Position numbers and translations under genes: made by a program | The notes under the pieces: model-generated | What the model saw: only the letters and a program-made list of their open reading frames with translations | What the model was told of the DNA's origin: nothing | The model's database searches: none | In this document: positions 10,933 to 20,762 of the stretch, in pieces | Layout: every line of letters begins with the position of its first letter | Numbering within the stretch: position 1 is the stretch's first letter | Origin: Ditylenchus dipsaci | Taxonomy: Eukaryota > Nematoda > Chromadorea > Rhabditida > Anguinidae | Reading direction: 5' to 3' | DNA: 64,000 bases | Assembly (NCBI GenBank): GCA_004194705.1 | Contig: SADC01001350.1 | Coordinates: 1-64,000, forward strand

Positions 10933-11721
10933 ATGTCAAATTCTCAAGTTCTGCTGCGGATGCAAAAGGTAAATTATCATTCTATTGATAAGAGTGAGGC
11001 GGATCGTATCTATCCAGCCACTCGCCGCTCCGCTCCTTCTAGTGATAGGTTTTCCAGTGATAGGTCTTTAAATACTTATCAATCCAGTATTATGGGATCC
11101 AGTATCTCCCGTAATAGTATCATAAATTCTAATGGGCAGAATGCCGATTGTTCCAGTCATATTCTTTCTAGTCACAGCTCTAACTCCAGAGAGCCTGACT
11201 ATACTTCTAGCGATAAACCTTCCAGTAAAATACCAGTAATCATAGGTCAGCCTACGCTATTCCAATTTGGATTCCAGTTGAAGCGAAAGGTTACATTACT
11301 AGATTACGGTTTCCAGAAAATAAAACCAGGTACTACGAGAATCCAGACAAAAGATCCAGTGCTTATGCCTAAGGCCAAAGGCAAATTAATAGTTCAGGAC
11401 CAGATATCTGTGCAGCCGTCTACTCTTCTGGATGCCTCTGCTAGCTATTCTACCTCACACATGGTTTCGTCTCCGGCCTCAAGTCGTGTCTATGCCCCTG
11501 AGCCGGTGAAGCGGGGAAAGGAAATGGGTCCAAGTCAAGCCGAACATGCCTGCCAGTGGGAAAAGCTCCAGCCTCCGTCTTGCCTCCAGTCAGTGCCAGT
11601 CCTGTGCCAGTCCAGCAGCTTGCGAATGCTTCAGGATGCTATGAAGACTCCAGTGAGGATGAGGAAGAACCAATCCAGTCTCTCAATAGTTTGTCTTCTA
11701 TTGATATGCGTGGTCCAGTAA
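10933..11721 (+). CDS. Ser-rich open frame inside the hAT-like element
   Basis: The frame is 262 codons from an ATG at 10933, by far the longest clean frame in the left half of the window. It is rich in Ser, Pro and Gln, with no transmembrane segment or domain that I recognise. A second frame (11556-11882) continues the same character. A related region lies at about 26701-27766 with matching stretches, for example around CTCACACATGGTT and CCGGTGAAG. Both regions are packed with the nucleotide motif CCAG(T/C) in all three frames, so the low stop density may partly reflect nucleotide composition rather than protein selection. It could be transposon cargo, a degenerate transposon protein, or not translated at all. 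Confidence 0.3.
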   Translation: MSNSQVLLRMQKVNYHSIDKSEADRIYPATRRSAPSSDRFSSDRSLNTYQSSIMGSSISRNSIINSNGQNADCSSHILSSHSSNSREPDYTSSDKPSSKIPVIIGQPTLFQFGFQLKRKVTLLDYGFQKIKPGTTRIQTKDPVLMPKAKGKLIVQDQISVQPSTLLDASASYSTSHMVSSPASSRVYAPEPVKRGKEMGPSQAEHACQWEKLQPPSCLQSVPVLCQSSSLRMLQDAMKTPVRMRKNQSSLSIVCLLLICVVQ

Positions 11722-12101
11722 TAAATTCTTTGTCTATGTGTCCTCTTAGTGCTGCGAGTAATCCCCCTAGGTCTAGGTCGTGTTCTGGTTTTGATTCCCC
11801 ACTCCATGAAGTGGATAACACGGCTCGTTTTCCTACAGGAGTTCATTTACCTACCCCCATTACTCTTGTTTCCTTGTGCTGAATTTTCTACTTTGTTGTT
11901 TCGAAGAAACCATACGCCAAATCCGCAAAAATGGATCATCTAAAATTCTGCAAAATTCAGAAAGATTTCTTTCCTTCTTTCCGTCTCATCGTTGGTCTCA
12001 TTCCTTCGATTACAAATCTACAATTTCCAATAGCCCATTTCCTCATAAAGAATTCCTAACCGAAATTGTATTTTTTCTTCAGTCAAGCAAGTCGCCATGA
12101 G

Positions 12102-12390
12102 GCAGGAAGTACAAAAATATCGAGAGAAGACAACAAACGGAAGGTGCCAGCAAAAACGCCAACAACTTCGAAGAAGAAGCCGAGGAAGAGCGACGGACTA
12201 AGTGAGTAGACCCACTTACAAGATTATTAAGGGAGTCAAATGCGGCGAAGAGTGTGCCATTATCACAAACGCAGCCCGTCACTTTTCTAAAACATTAAAA
12301 ATGGATGGAGGAGAAGCGACGAAGAAGGCAAAAACGCAGCTGGATAACCCTCTCAATTTTCCGTCGTCAAGACGAATAGTCGCCGGCTAA
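12102..12390 (+). other. Basic/Lys-rich open segments, unassigned
   Basis: Two short open stretches (12097-12200 and 12202-12390) encode Lys/Arg/Gln-rich sequence, the second containing KCGEECAIITNAARHF. They lie inside the hAT-like element downstream of the Ser-rich frame. I recognise no family. Confidence 0.2.
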
Positions 12391-13150
12391 GGATCCTCAC
12401 TCAATTAGTCGCAACCTCTACTATGCCTGTGAATTCTAATATTCCCAATATTCCCAAGCTCCAGAGCGAGATTTCTCCTGTTTGTCGGTCAACTCTGGTG
12501 GTGTCTAGGGCTGCTCGTTGGAGGATTTGCTTCGAAGGGAAGTGCTTCTGGGGTTCAATTCGGGTCTGATAAATGTTTAATTTGTTTCACCTTAGTGTCT
12601 TGGTTTCACGTCGAAATAAAAATTTACCATTGTTATGCGCATGTATTGTGACTCCGTCTTCTTTATATCTCTTGCTGAAATAGGCAATTGTACCCATACT
12701 ATTAATTGAAAGTGAATATCAGCAATTTTTGACATCCACATCCAGCCGGAGGTGGATGTAAACATCCAGATATCACTTGAAAATCCGGATGTCAAAAATT
12801 GTGACATCCGGATGTCATTTGGATGTCAAAAAAATTGACATCCGGATGGATGTGGATGTCAAATTCTTAAGGCCGGATGTGGATGTGGATGTAGGATGTC
12901 AAAAATAAAATATTTACAGCCCTGGTTATGATGTTATTTTTCATAGACTATACTTTTATATCTTATCTGAGATAAAAAAAATTAAAAACGACATCTTTTG
13001 CAAAAAAAATAAACCAAAGCGAGGTCCTTTTCCCAAAAACGTAACAGGATTTTTGCCAGGACAGGGTTAAAAATAGACCGAAAATTAGGGTTTTTGGTCT
13101 TATTTATGACTATGCTCGAATTTATTGTAAGATTAAATAAGATCTATTTA

Positions 13151-13583
13151 GGCTCTATATGTGTTCATGCCGACGCCGAGAAAAATATGCCTTGATCCCC
13201 CTGTTGTACTTTTTTTCGCAATTTTTTTCTTCTTTTGATAGTCTGGAAAACCTTTTTTGCAGACATGTCGGATTGAATTTAACAGTTTTTTCTATTAACC
13301 TATTAACTACATCGATCCTTTTCAATGAAAATATGTGTTTCTGGTCGTGCTGTAGCTAACACATGGCCGACATAACAGTCTATTTACTCTTAGAGTAGTC
13401 TCGTAAATATGTACTTCTAACGCCAAAAGTATATTTGATGATTTTTGAGACATTTAGTTAAAAAATATTTTATTTTGTAAAAAATCAGCTTGGGGACCAA
13501 GGAAAAATTTGCATTTTTGGAAAGACACAACAGGGGTACCAAGGCATATTTTTTTCGGCGTCGGCATAAACACATATAGAGCC
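13151..13583. repeat. Palindromic repeat, GGCTCTATATGTGTT termini
   Basis: The left arm begins GGCTCTATATGTGTTCATGC and the right arm ends with its complement (…AACACATATAGAGCC). Internal sequence ATATGCCTTG(G)TCCCCCTGTTG belongs to a family repeated at 17265, 18770-19220, 21000, 24902-25266, 57520 and 60380. There is no coding content. Confidence 0.7.
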
Positions 13584-14275
13584 CCTATTTATCAGATTGT
13601 TCGATAAGTTCGTAGCGATTTTTTGATTTAAAGTAATGTTTATCCTACACTCTTTTATTGGCTCCAAAAAGCTTTTGGAGCTCTCTAAAAATGACTAGGG
13701 GCGGAGCTGCCATAGTGCCAGAAAAACATGGCAGACAAAACGTGAAAAACGTGAATTTTTTATAACTAAACACTAAATTTTCTCGCTCTGTTTTAATAGA
13801 AATTTAGCGAAATCGTGTCGTGTGTTTTGCCATCTTCCTAGTTTTTTCTTCATCAATATATTTATAGTTTTTTACAAATCAAAAAATTTCATCCTTACAA
13901 AATCATTTAAAATTTTTTCCTAATCAAATTTTTAAAATGACTTTTTACGATGAAAGTTTTGATTTGAAAAAAATATATAAATTAGAATTTTTTTTGAAAA
14001 ACTCCATGGTTTCAGTGGGTGGGGTCGAACCCGTGACCTCGAAGAAAATAGCTTTTTGCTGTATAAAATGCTTTCACAACCAGCCTTACCATGCAGACAC
14101 GGCCAAAAACTCAAATCGAACAATTTTGGTCAATTCGAAAAATCGCGAGATAACAAACCGTAAGCTGGATTTTGTTCGATTTCCACAAAAAGTGCTGAAA
14201 TGCAATTTTAGTGAAAATGCGAGTTTTTAAGGTTCGACTGCCAAGTTTTCTTGTCAATAAGGCGACTGTGATAGG
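13584..14275. other. No gene recognised; one tRNA-like box
   Basis: Near 14020-14110 the motif GTGGGGTCGAACCCGTGACCTC resembles a tRNA T-arm (box B) with a distant box A-like stretch on the minus strand, but the body is far too long and unpaired for a tRNA gene. It may be an old SINE-like fragment. Otherwise nothing is supported. Confidence 0.35.
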
Positions 14276-14773
14276 CAGGGTGACCAACTCAAATCACGAA
14301 AAATAGGGCGTGAAAGATCAAAAATAGGGCATTTAACGTAAAAATTTTCAAAAAATAGGGCATTTTTTATAAACTTCTTAAAATATATGGCGAACAAACC
14401 GAAAAATCACTTTATCGACCAAATCTGTACTTCTCAACACTAATAGTCTGTTTCAACAATGGTTTTTGAGTCAAAAAATAACTGTACATATCACAACAAT
14501 TTCGGAGGCCCAAAATATCAAACACCCGCTTCATTGCAGCAACTGAAATGAAATAACCGAATGGAAGCGAAAAACAAAAGGAACGGACAAATGAACAAAA
14601 AAAGAATGATAGAATGAACAACAACAAAAAATGTTCGAATAAATATTTGATTAAAAATATGATTTCAGCAAAAAAAGTTTAATTTAAATGCCCTATTTTT
14701 TCGATTTAAAAATAGGGCAAAATTGTCAAAAAATAGGGCAATGCCCTATAAATAGGGCAAGTTGGTCACCCTG
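14276..14773. mobile_element. hAT-like MITE, 498 bp, exact 8-bp TSD
   Basis: The termini are CAGGGTGACCAACT and its complement AGTTGGTCACCCTG. The flanks are identical 8-mers GTGATAGG (14268-14275 and 14774-14781). The subterminal regions repeat AAAATAGGGC on the left and the same unit again on the right. It has no coding capacity. It lies 68 bases upstream of the first codon of the gene at 14842, so it may affect that gene's promoter. Confidence 0.9.
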
Positions 14774-14841
14774 GTGATAGGGGCCCTTCTATACTATTTC
14801 TCAGCTAATAAAATGCAAGATTGATAGCTATATGTTATAGA

Positions 14842-15780
14842 ATGACGCTGCCCAACATTGAAGACCTTCAGAAGAAGTTACGTCTTGCTGAAGAACGAGC
14901 TATTAAGGTACTTTGAAGTAATTTACTGACTATTAAAGAAACTATGCTAAATAAACAGGCTGAGCAGAAATGCTATCTAATGGAGCAGGAGAAGTTGGAA
15001 GTTGAGAAAAAGGGCGGTAATCACTTTGACTTTCTTTAACTAATGATTATAAAAATATTTAGAGAAGCACAATAAGGCAAGCCATTGGTCAGAACACTCC
15101 GTTACGACCAGTTCCCAGTCTGAGCAAGAAAAAAAATGCTATATGTCGCAGGGTTTGTTGTTTTAACAAAGAATATATTATATATATAATTTAGTGGAAC
15201 GGAAAAATAACTTGGAGTGGATGAAAGACTCCAGCGACGAAGAAACCGAAAAGAAAGGTAAATTATTTAATTATTACTTTTTCTTTTTAAAGTAGTTATT
15301 CAGATCCTAAGCAAGCACTGGCTCGTGAATTGGTTTGGAAGTTAGTTCACTTCATAATTACAAGAAAGTTGGGTATATGCAAAGGCTTAACAAAAAATTC
15401 AGACTTGGACCTCCCAAACAACCGCGAGAGATTGACTACTCCATCTTTAAGGAATATCAATTAAAGCACTTTGCTCTGAATCCACCACCCAAAGACATAA
15501 AGGAATTTGATGGAATTGTGACCTACTTCTCTGAGCAGACGGGCTCAATCGACCACACGGTCCATTTCGACATCGAGTATGTAGCTTTTTCAGTTTTTAT
15601 TTTTCAAACAGCTAAAATCTATATTGCAGGGAATGTTTGACGCATGATAGTCCATTGCCTTTGAAAGTAGGCGACAAGGTTCATGTTAAGGCCAAAGTCC
15701 AAAGAGATTTTGATGATTATGAAGACATCGATGAAGATGATTGGGTTGCTTTCTCGATCAAGCTGTTGCATCGTCCTTAA
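14842..15780 (+). CDS. Small cold-shock/S1-like domain protein, copy 1
   Basis: Exons: 14842-14907, 14959-15016, 15063-15152, 15195-15257, 15304-15576 and 15630-15780, all with GT…AG introns of about 50 bases. The N-terminal half is a charged, coiled-coil-like segment (LQKKLRLAEERA, then KCYLMEQEKLEVEKK) and an acidic patch DSSDEETEKK. The C-terminal half reads FDGIVTYFSEQTGSID…, LKVGDKVHVKAKVQRDF…, DDWVAFSIKLL. This G-x-V-T…G-x-I-D…VGDKV…W-A pattern is that of an OB-fold cold-shock/S1-like domain, most like the N-terminal domain of MOV10L1/Armitage helicases, but without a helicase. RNA binding is an inference. A one-base slip near 15335-15360 breaks the frame. Two damaged paralogues lie in the window. 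Confidence 0.7.
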
Positions 15781-15954
15781 TACCAATTTCACATTTTTAT
15801 GAAATGAAACAGAAAGATGCTATATTTTACCACCTTTTGTGAAAATTTGCCATTTTTTATTTTGTTGAAACACCAAAAATCTGCCTTTTCAAGTGATAAC
15901 ACCATTAGCTAGACCTGTGATTACAGTTTGTAACAAGGTATCTTGGCGAAATAT

Positions 15955-16965
15955 ACCGTAATTTCGACGCTACTGTCATATACCCCCCCCCAAAAAGCTA
16001 CTGTAATATACCCCCCCCCAAAAAAATCGGACCTACTGTCATATACCCCCCCCCCCCAAAAAATCGACTTTTTAGGAGTGTCCAAAAACCATTTTCATAC
16101 AATAATTTTGCCATAATAGGACCAGAAAGCAATTTAAAAGGGATTATGGGCTGCATTGGGAGGGGAAGGGAATAATACAGGGGCCACTTTTTTTTAGCTG
16201 CTTTACCATGTTTTTCAACTCGGGCCGTGGCAAAAATAGACTCTATATGCATTTTATGATCAAGTGTACTTCTCGGAATCATGTCTAAGGTAAGTGCGTG
16301 CGCGCATCTCTAACTCTCAAGCCCCTGCGCCCCTTCGGGGGCGCAGGGGGCTTGGGGCTTGGAGTTGAGATGCGCACACCCACATACCTTAGACACAAAT
16401 CACTCGAAAGCGACTCTGGATGCATGAAAAAGCATGCATACCAGAGTTATTTGTGCGGTAGGCCCCAGTATTCAAATCTATGTTCAACATCTTTATTTTT
16501 TTGCCGAATAGCATTCCCCTCGTTCTAAAAGGCCGGGCCAGAGGCCCAGCATCAAAAAAATAGCCTAGCACTCAAAAAGAGCTAGGCCTATGAGTAAACC
16601 GCGAGGTCCACCCCGCTGATCGGCTTGGTCCATGAAAAGTACTCATACTTATGCCTGCACCACAAGTTCCTGGGTTTGAAAGCACCCTTAAACGCTTAGA
16701 GAATTAATACTCTAAGGATCCCAAACATCTCGAGAAGTGCCCCCTGTATTATTCCCTTCCCCTCCCAATACAGCCCGCAATCCCATTTAAATTGCTTTTC
16801 TGGTCCTTTTATGGCGAAATTATTGTGTAAAAATGGTTTTTGACCATCCCTAAAAAGTCGGTTTTTTGGGGGGGGGGTATATGACAGTAGGTCGATTTTT
16901 GGGGGGGGGGTATATTACAGTAGCGCTTTTTGGGGGGGGGGTATATTACAGTAGCGCCGTAATTT
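15955..16965. repeat. Inverted repeat with poly-C/poly-G arms
   Basis: The left arm has three blocks of CTACTGT(C/A)ATATACCCCCCC (15970-16060) and the right arm three complementary blocks (16865-16960). The sequence just inside them (GGGATTATGGGCTGCATTGGG…) is also inverted. The interior (16270-16410) contains a second palindrome around GTGCGCGCATCT … AGATGCGCACACCC with a GC-rich centre (GCGCCCC…GGGGGCGC). A copy of that inner palindrome occurs at 17430-17560. Homopolymer lengths here are unreliable. Confidence 0.7.
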
Positions 16966-17206
16966 CTCTAATAAGCCCGCCACCCTAAATTCAAAAAACG
17001 GGTTTCTGGCATTGTGTTTTTGACCTTTGTTTTGAAGACCACTGTTAGGCTGGTCACCATCTATTTTGTAGCTCATCTCACTGGCTACAAATTGAGGGGT
17101 AACTTGCCTAAGAGATGTCTTCAAAAATGGGTCAAAACACAATGCCAAGAACGCGATTTTGAATCACAGGGGGGCCGGCTTATTAGAGGAATTACGGTAA
17201 ATATAA
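16962..17206. repeat. CCGTAATTTCTCTAATAAG palindromic MITE
   Basis: The left end is GCCGTAATTTCTCTAATAAGC and the right end its complement (…CTTATTAGAGGAATTACGGT). Inside is an inverted pair around TTTGTAGC…GGCTACAAA and ACACAATGCCA. It belongs to the same family as 22624, 28310, 33049 and 47065. Confidence 0.7.
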
Positions 17207-17239
17207 ATATATAATATAAATATAATATATAAAATATAA

Positions 17240-17580
17240 AATGGCTTGTTCCCCGTGTTGTTTTGAAGGTGATCATGGTAATCATGGTGATCATTGTGAT
17301 CACTGTATCAATATAACTATGATGGACAGAGGGGACCAAGGCATTTGCAACAAAAAAACAACAGGGGGGGGGAGGCAAGCCAAAAAACAGAAACAGATTC
17401 TCCATTAGCGCTTCAATAGTCTTGCTCGGAATTATGTCTAAGGTAAGTGAGTGCGCGCATCTGTAACCAACCAAGTTCCATGCGCCCCCAAAGGGCGCTT
17501 GGGGGCTTGGAGTTGAGATGCGCATACCCACATACCTTAGATACAAATCACTCGAAAGTGACTCTGGATGCATGAAGGGG
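17240..17580. repeat. Single GTGATCATGG palindrome plus GCGCGCATCT palindrome
   Basis: Bases 17250-17360 are a single copy of the unit that is tandemly repeated at 18796. Bases 17410-17580 are a copy of the palindrome centred in 16270-16410, including ATGTCTAAGGTAAGTG at one end and CACATACCTTAGA at the other. Confidence 0.6.
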
Positions 17581-17639
17581 GTTTAGATGCGCACACCCAC
17601 ATATTTAGACCCAAATCACTCGAAAGTGAACCGAGTAGC

Positions 17640-18180
17640 GCCAAAATTTTGGCTTTAAGAAACCGTTGTGTCATTTTTCAAAACGTTGTTTATAATTAAA
17701 TATGCAATACAAGTTTTAAAAACGCCATTTTTATGTTAACGGTGGATACCATTCGACAGAACAAGAAAAACTGCATAGGATAGGGCTTTGAAATAAACTA
17801 AAACAAGGCTTTTCGGGTGTAAAAAACGTTCAAAAATGTGTTCCAAAAGACATCTTAACCGAAAATTTTGATGCATAAACCTGAACTTTTGGCACTAAAA
17901 GCCTAGTTTGTTATCTAAGACACAACATTCAGAAACGTATGATTGAATTTAAAAGAAATCAAAAATCTCCCGAAATAAAAAAATAATCTCACGAAACAGC
18001 AAATACCCTACATAAATGCGACCTTTTAAAACTGCTGTAACTACCGTTTAAAACAACAAGTTTAGGCTTAGCCTTTGGGCTTGGGGGCAGGCCAGCATAC
18101 AGGCCAGCGTTTTTTTGCTACACTGGACTTGCTTTGCCGTTTCTGCAAAGAAATAGATAGACTGTCATATCTCTTCTCTA
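17640..18180. repeat. Dispersed repeat related to the 29.9-30.5 kb element
   Basis: The succession ACGCCATTTTTATG, GACAGAACAAGAAA, GCTTTTCGGGTGT and AACCTGAACTTTTGGCACT resembles the arm of the palindrome at about 29985-30180 with point changes. It is an older, unpaired copy. No gene is seen from here to 18796 apart from the repeats; 18295-18490 contains a weakly paired copy of the GGGCCATTGCCGT family. Confidence 0.45.
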
Positions 18181-18795
18181 CCGCTTCTCGTTCAAGTGTT
18201 CCGAATTAGCCGGCGGTTTTTTTTGATCATAACTCATTTGTTTACCTTCCGGCCAGATTTCTCTGTTTGACAGTGAAGGAGAGGCAATTTTGAGGCAAAT
18301 GGTCCTTTTTCCAAATCATTGATCTTCTGTTAGTACTTTTTGAACTTGGTTTCTGACAAAACAAGTTCTGGAATTTAATTTTAACTTTTGTTTTGTTAGA
18401 AACCCAATCAAAAAATTCCTACGTAAATCTATTGATTAGAAAAAAATTTTGAATTGGCGAAGGACAATTTAAAACGCTTGAGCATGGTTCTTTGAGATGA
18501 GACATTAACAAAAGCTTGATCATTACCGGAACTAACTGCTCACTTTGACATTCTCCTCGTGGTTTGCCTTTTCCTGACGTACACGTATAGCTGTTTTGCC
18601 TATTGAGGTAAAATTAATTTTGTCGTTACAAGGTATACAGTAAGCATGACAGTCGTCTTTCCCTGTTCTAATCCTCCAAAATTCGATTACGTACATGATG
18701 AACCAATAAAAAAACCGGTACTGGTGCACAATATGCGCCACATTTCTGTGCCAAAATATGCCTTGGTCCCCCTGTTGCTTTTTCATGAAAAACAG

Positions 18796-19215
18796 CTTGG
18801 TCCCCCTGTTGTTTTGAAGGTGATCATGTTCATGGTGATCATGTTAACCATAATCACCATGATTACCATGATCACAACATTATTATAACTCTAATGGACA
18901 GGGGGACCAAGCTGTTTTCATGAAAAACAGCTTGGTCCCCCTGTTGTTTTGAAGGTGATCATGTTCATGGTGATCATGTTAACCATAATCACCATGATTA
19001 CCATGATCACAACATTATTATAACTCTAATGGACAGGGGGACCAAGCTGTTTTTCATGAAAAACAGCTTGGTCCCCCCTGTTGTTTGAAGGTGATCATGT
19101 TCATGGTGATCATGTTAACCATAATCACCATGATTACCATGATCACAACATTATTATAACTCTAATGGACAGGGGGGACCAAGCTGTTTTTCATGAAAAA
19201 GCAACAGGGGGACCA
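18796..19215. repeat. Tandem array of three 135-bp palindromes
   Basis: The unit starts CTTGGTCCCCCTGTTG at 18796, 18931 and 19067, a period of 135-136 bases. Each unit is itself self-complementary: CTTGGTCCCCCTGTT at one end and AACAGGGGGACCAAG-like sequence at the other, with GTGATCATG/CATGATCAC repeats between. The copies are nearly identical, implying recent duplication. Outer copies of ATATGCCTTGGTCC flank the array in opposite orientation. Confidence 0.85.
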
Positions 19216-19706
19216 AGGCATATTTTGGCACAGAAATGTAGCGCATATTGTGCACCAGTTCCAAAAAACCCCTGAAATTTGACGGCGCCGTAAGGCCAGT
19301 TTCAATTACGACTTTGTTGCCAATTCTATGTCATTTTGTAGCCCTGACAATGCTCTAAGGAAGGGAATATTTACATTGAGAAATTGTAAAAATATTATTG
19401 ATAAATTATCAGAACGAAACCTTAGCCTCTATTAAAATTTTTTGTTGAAGTAACCTGTGGATAAAACGCTCATTGAGTTTTGAATGCTCTTAAAACATTT
19501 CAGCCTAATCTTGTAGCGCAGATCAATGGCTGCAAGGCTATAAAATAGTGCTAACAGATGAAAATATGACCCTGAGATCGATAAAATATAAAGCTCTAAA
19601 AATTAAAAAACCACTAACTTTTTCACACCCCTTAAATCAGATATTGCACGCCAAAATCAAATACTTTCTGACAAATCAAACCGATAAGAACCCTGGGTCA
19701 TAACTA

Positions 19707-19953
19707 CAGTCGAGTCTCGATAATCCGGCACCCCTTGTTCAAAAAGGGGTGCCGGATTATCGAGACCCGCGGGTCTTTACGACAAAAATTTTGCTATTCA
19801 AAAAAAACAACTTGCAAAATCGGAATCCTTGAGATATTTCGGACCAGACTGTCAAAACAGAACTAGCAAAATATTCAGAAATCGGGGTAAAAAAGTGTCG
19901 TACCCAAGGCGGGAACGAACTTTAGGGGGTGCCGGATTATCGAGACTCGACTG
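19707..19953. mobile_element. Tigger-related MITE, 247 bp
   Basis: The TIRs read CAGTCGAGTCTCGATAATCC and its complement, flanked by TA on both sides (19705-19706, 19954-19955). The interior contains AGACTGTCAAAACAGAAC and AAGGCGGGAACGAACTTTA, blocks shared with 46163-46400 and 48764-50378. The ends match the Tigger element at 34746. Confidence 0.85.
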
Positions 19954-20079
19954 TATTTATTTATTTCTAAGACAGTTTCAGACCAAAAAAAAACGATATA
20001 AAGAGAACGTGTTTTAGGGTCCTGAACGACATTTGTGAAAATAAATTTCTTGAACAAATTTGACTTTTTGCCTTAAAGG

Positions 20080-20300
20080 ACCAAGCTCACGGTGGTCTGG
20101 TGGTCCCTCACCACTTCAAAAATTTTTCCTAATTGTTGGATTTACCTTAAATTTTTTATTTATTTAGTTGCTAACAAAACTAAATCTGAAATTAAATTCT
20201 AGGCCTTGTTAGTTCAAAAATTCGTACAGAAGATCAATGATTAGGAAGATAACTTGAATTGGCAGAGGAACACCAGATTTCCGTGAGCACGGTCTTATAA
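20080..20300. repeat. Palindromic repeat, GGTTTCTAACAAAAC family (diverged)
   Basis: A weakly paired inverted repeat whose centre (ACAAAACTAAATCTGAAATTA…) matches the better preserved copies at 36124-36361 and 44861-45088. It has no coding content. From 20300 to 20762 I see nothing else. Confidence 0.45.
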
Positions 20301-20762
20301 GGGATCAAAGATAAAAATCACCAGATAAGATCTAAATTATATTTTGTCTTGTTTTTGTTTTCTTTTGCTCATTCTCTAAATGCTTTTAAAAATTATATTA
20401 ACATTCTTGTTTTTTTAAATTTCATTTTTTCGAGAAATACTTTATTTTACTTCAAATACACATCTTCCATCGAATACTTGAACACTATACAAGATATCCT
20501 CAATAATATATATATCAATTCAAGATATTTTGATTTTCAATCGGTCGCAAGATAGGCTAGCGTACGTTAAAACAGACTCAAAGATACATTGGTGGGACCA
20601 TTTTTTATGAGGCCGCAAAAAAAGTAAAAAATATGTTTGAATCAGTCCTGGCGTACACTAGCTCAACCCGCGTCTATACGCAAGCCAAAAAATCAGCACA
20701 GAGTTTATTTATGCCATTTCTTTGCTAGTAAGAATGCATTGTTTCTCACTATTTGTTATAGC

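Larger units (their letters stand above)
10466..12924. mobile_element. hAT-like element with CCGGATGT arrays, 2.46 kb
   Basis: The ends read CAGGCTGTAAAAACATCC on the left and, inverted, CAGGGCTGTAAATATTTT on the right. They are flanked by the exact 8-bp duplication GTTATGAT (10458-10465 and 12925-12932), so hAT is the likely superfamily. Subterminal arms (10470-10700 and 12720-12905) are arrays of GGATGT / ACATCC in opposite orientation. The interior, 10720-12700, holds the Ser-rich coding-like block and no recognised transposase. A related array occurs at 39640-39965. Confidence 0.85.

Noticed and set aside
16298..16528. Open frames across the GC-rich palindrome
   Set aside because: Frames are open on both strands because of the palindromic, GC-rich composition; no motif is present.
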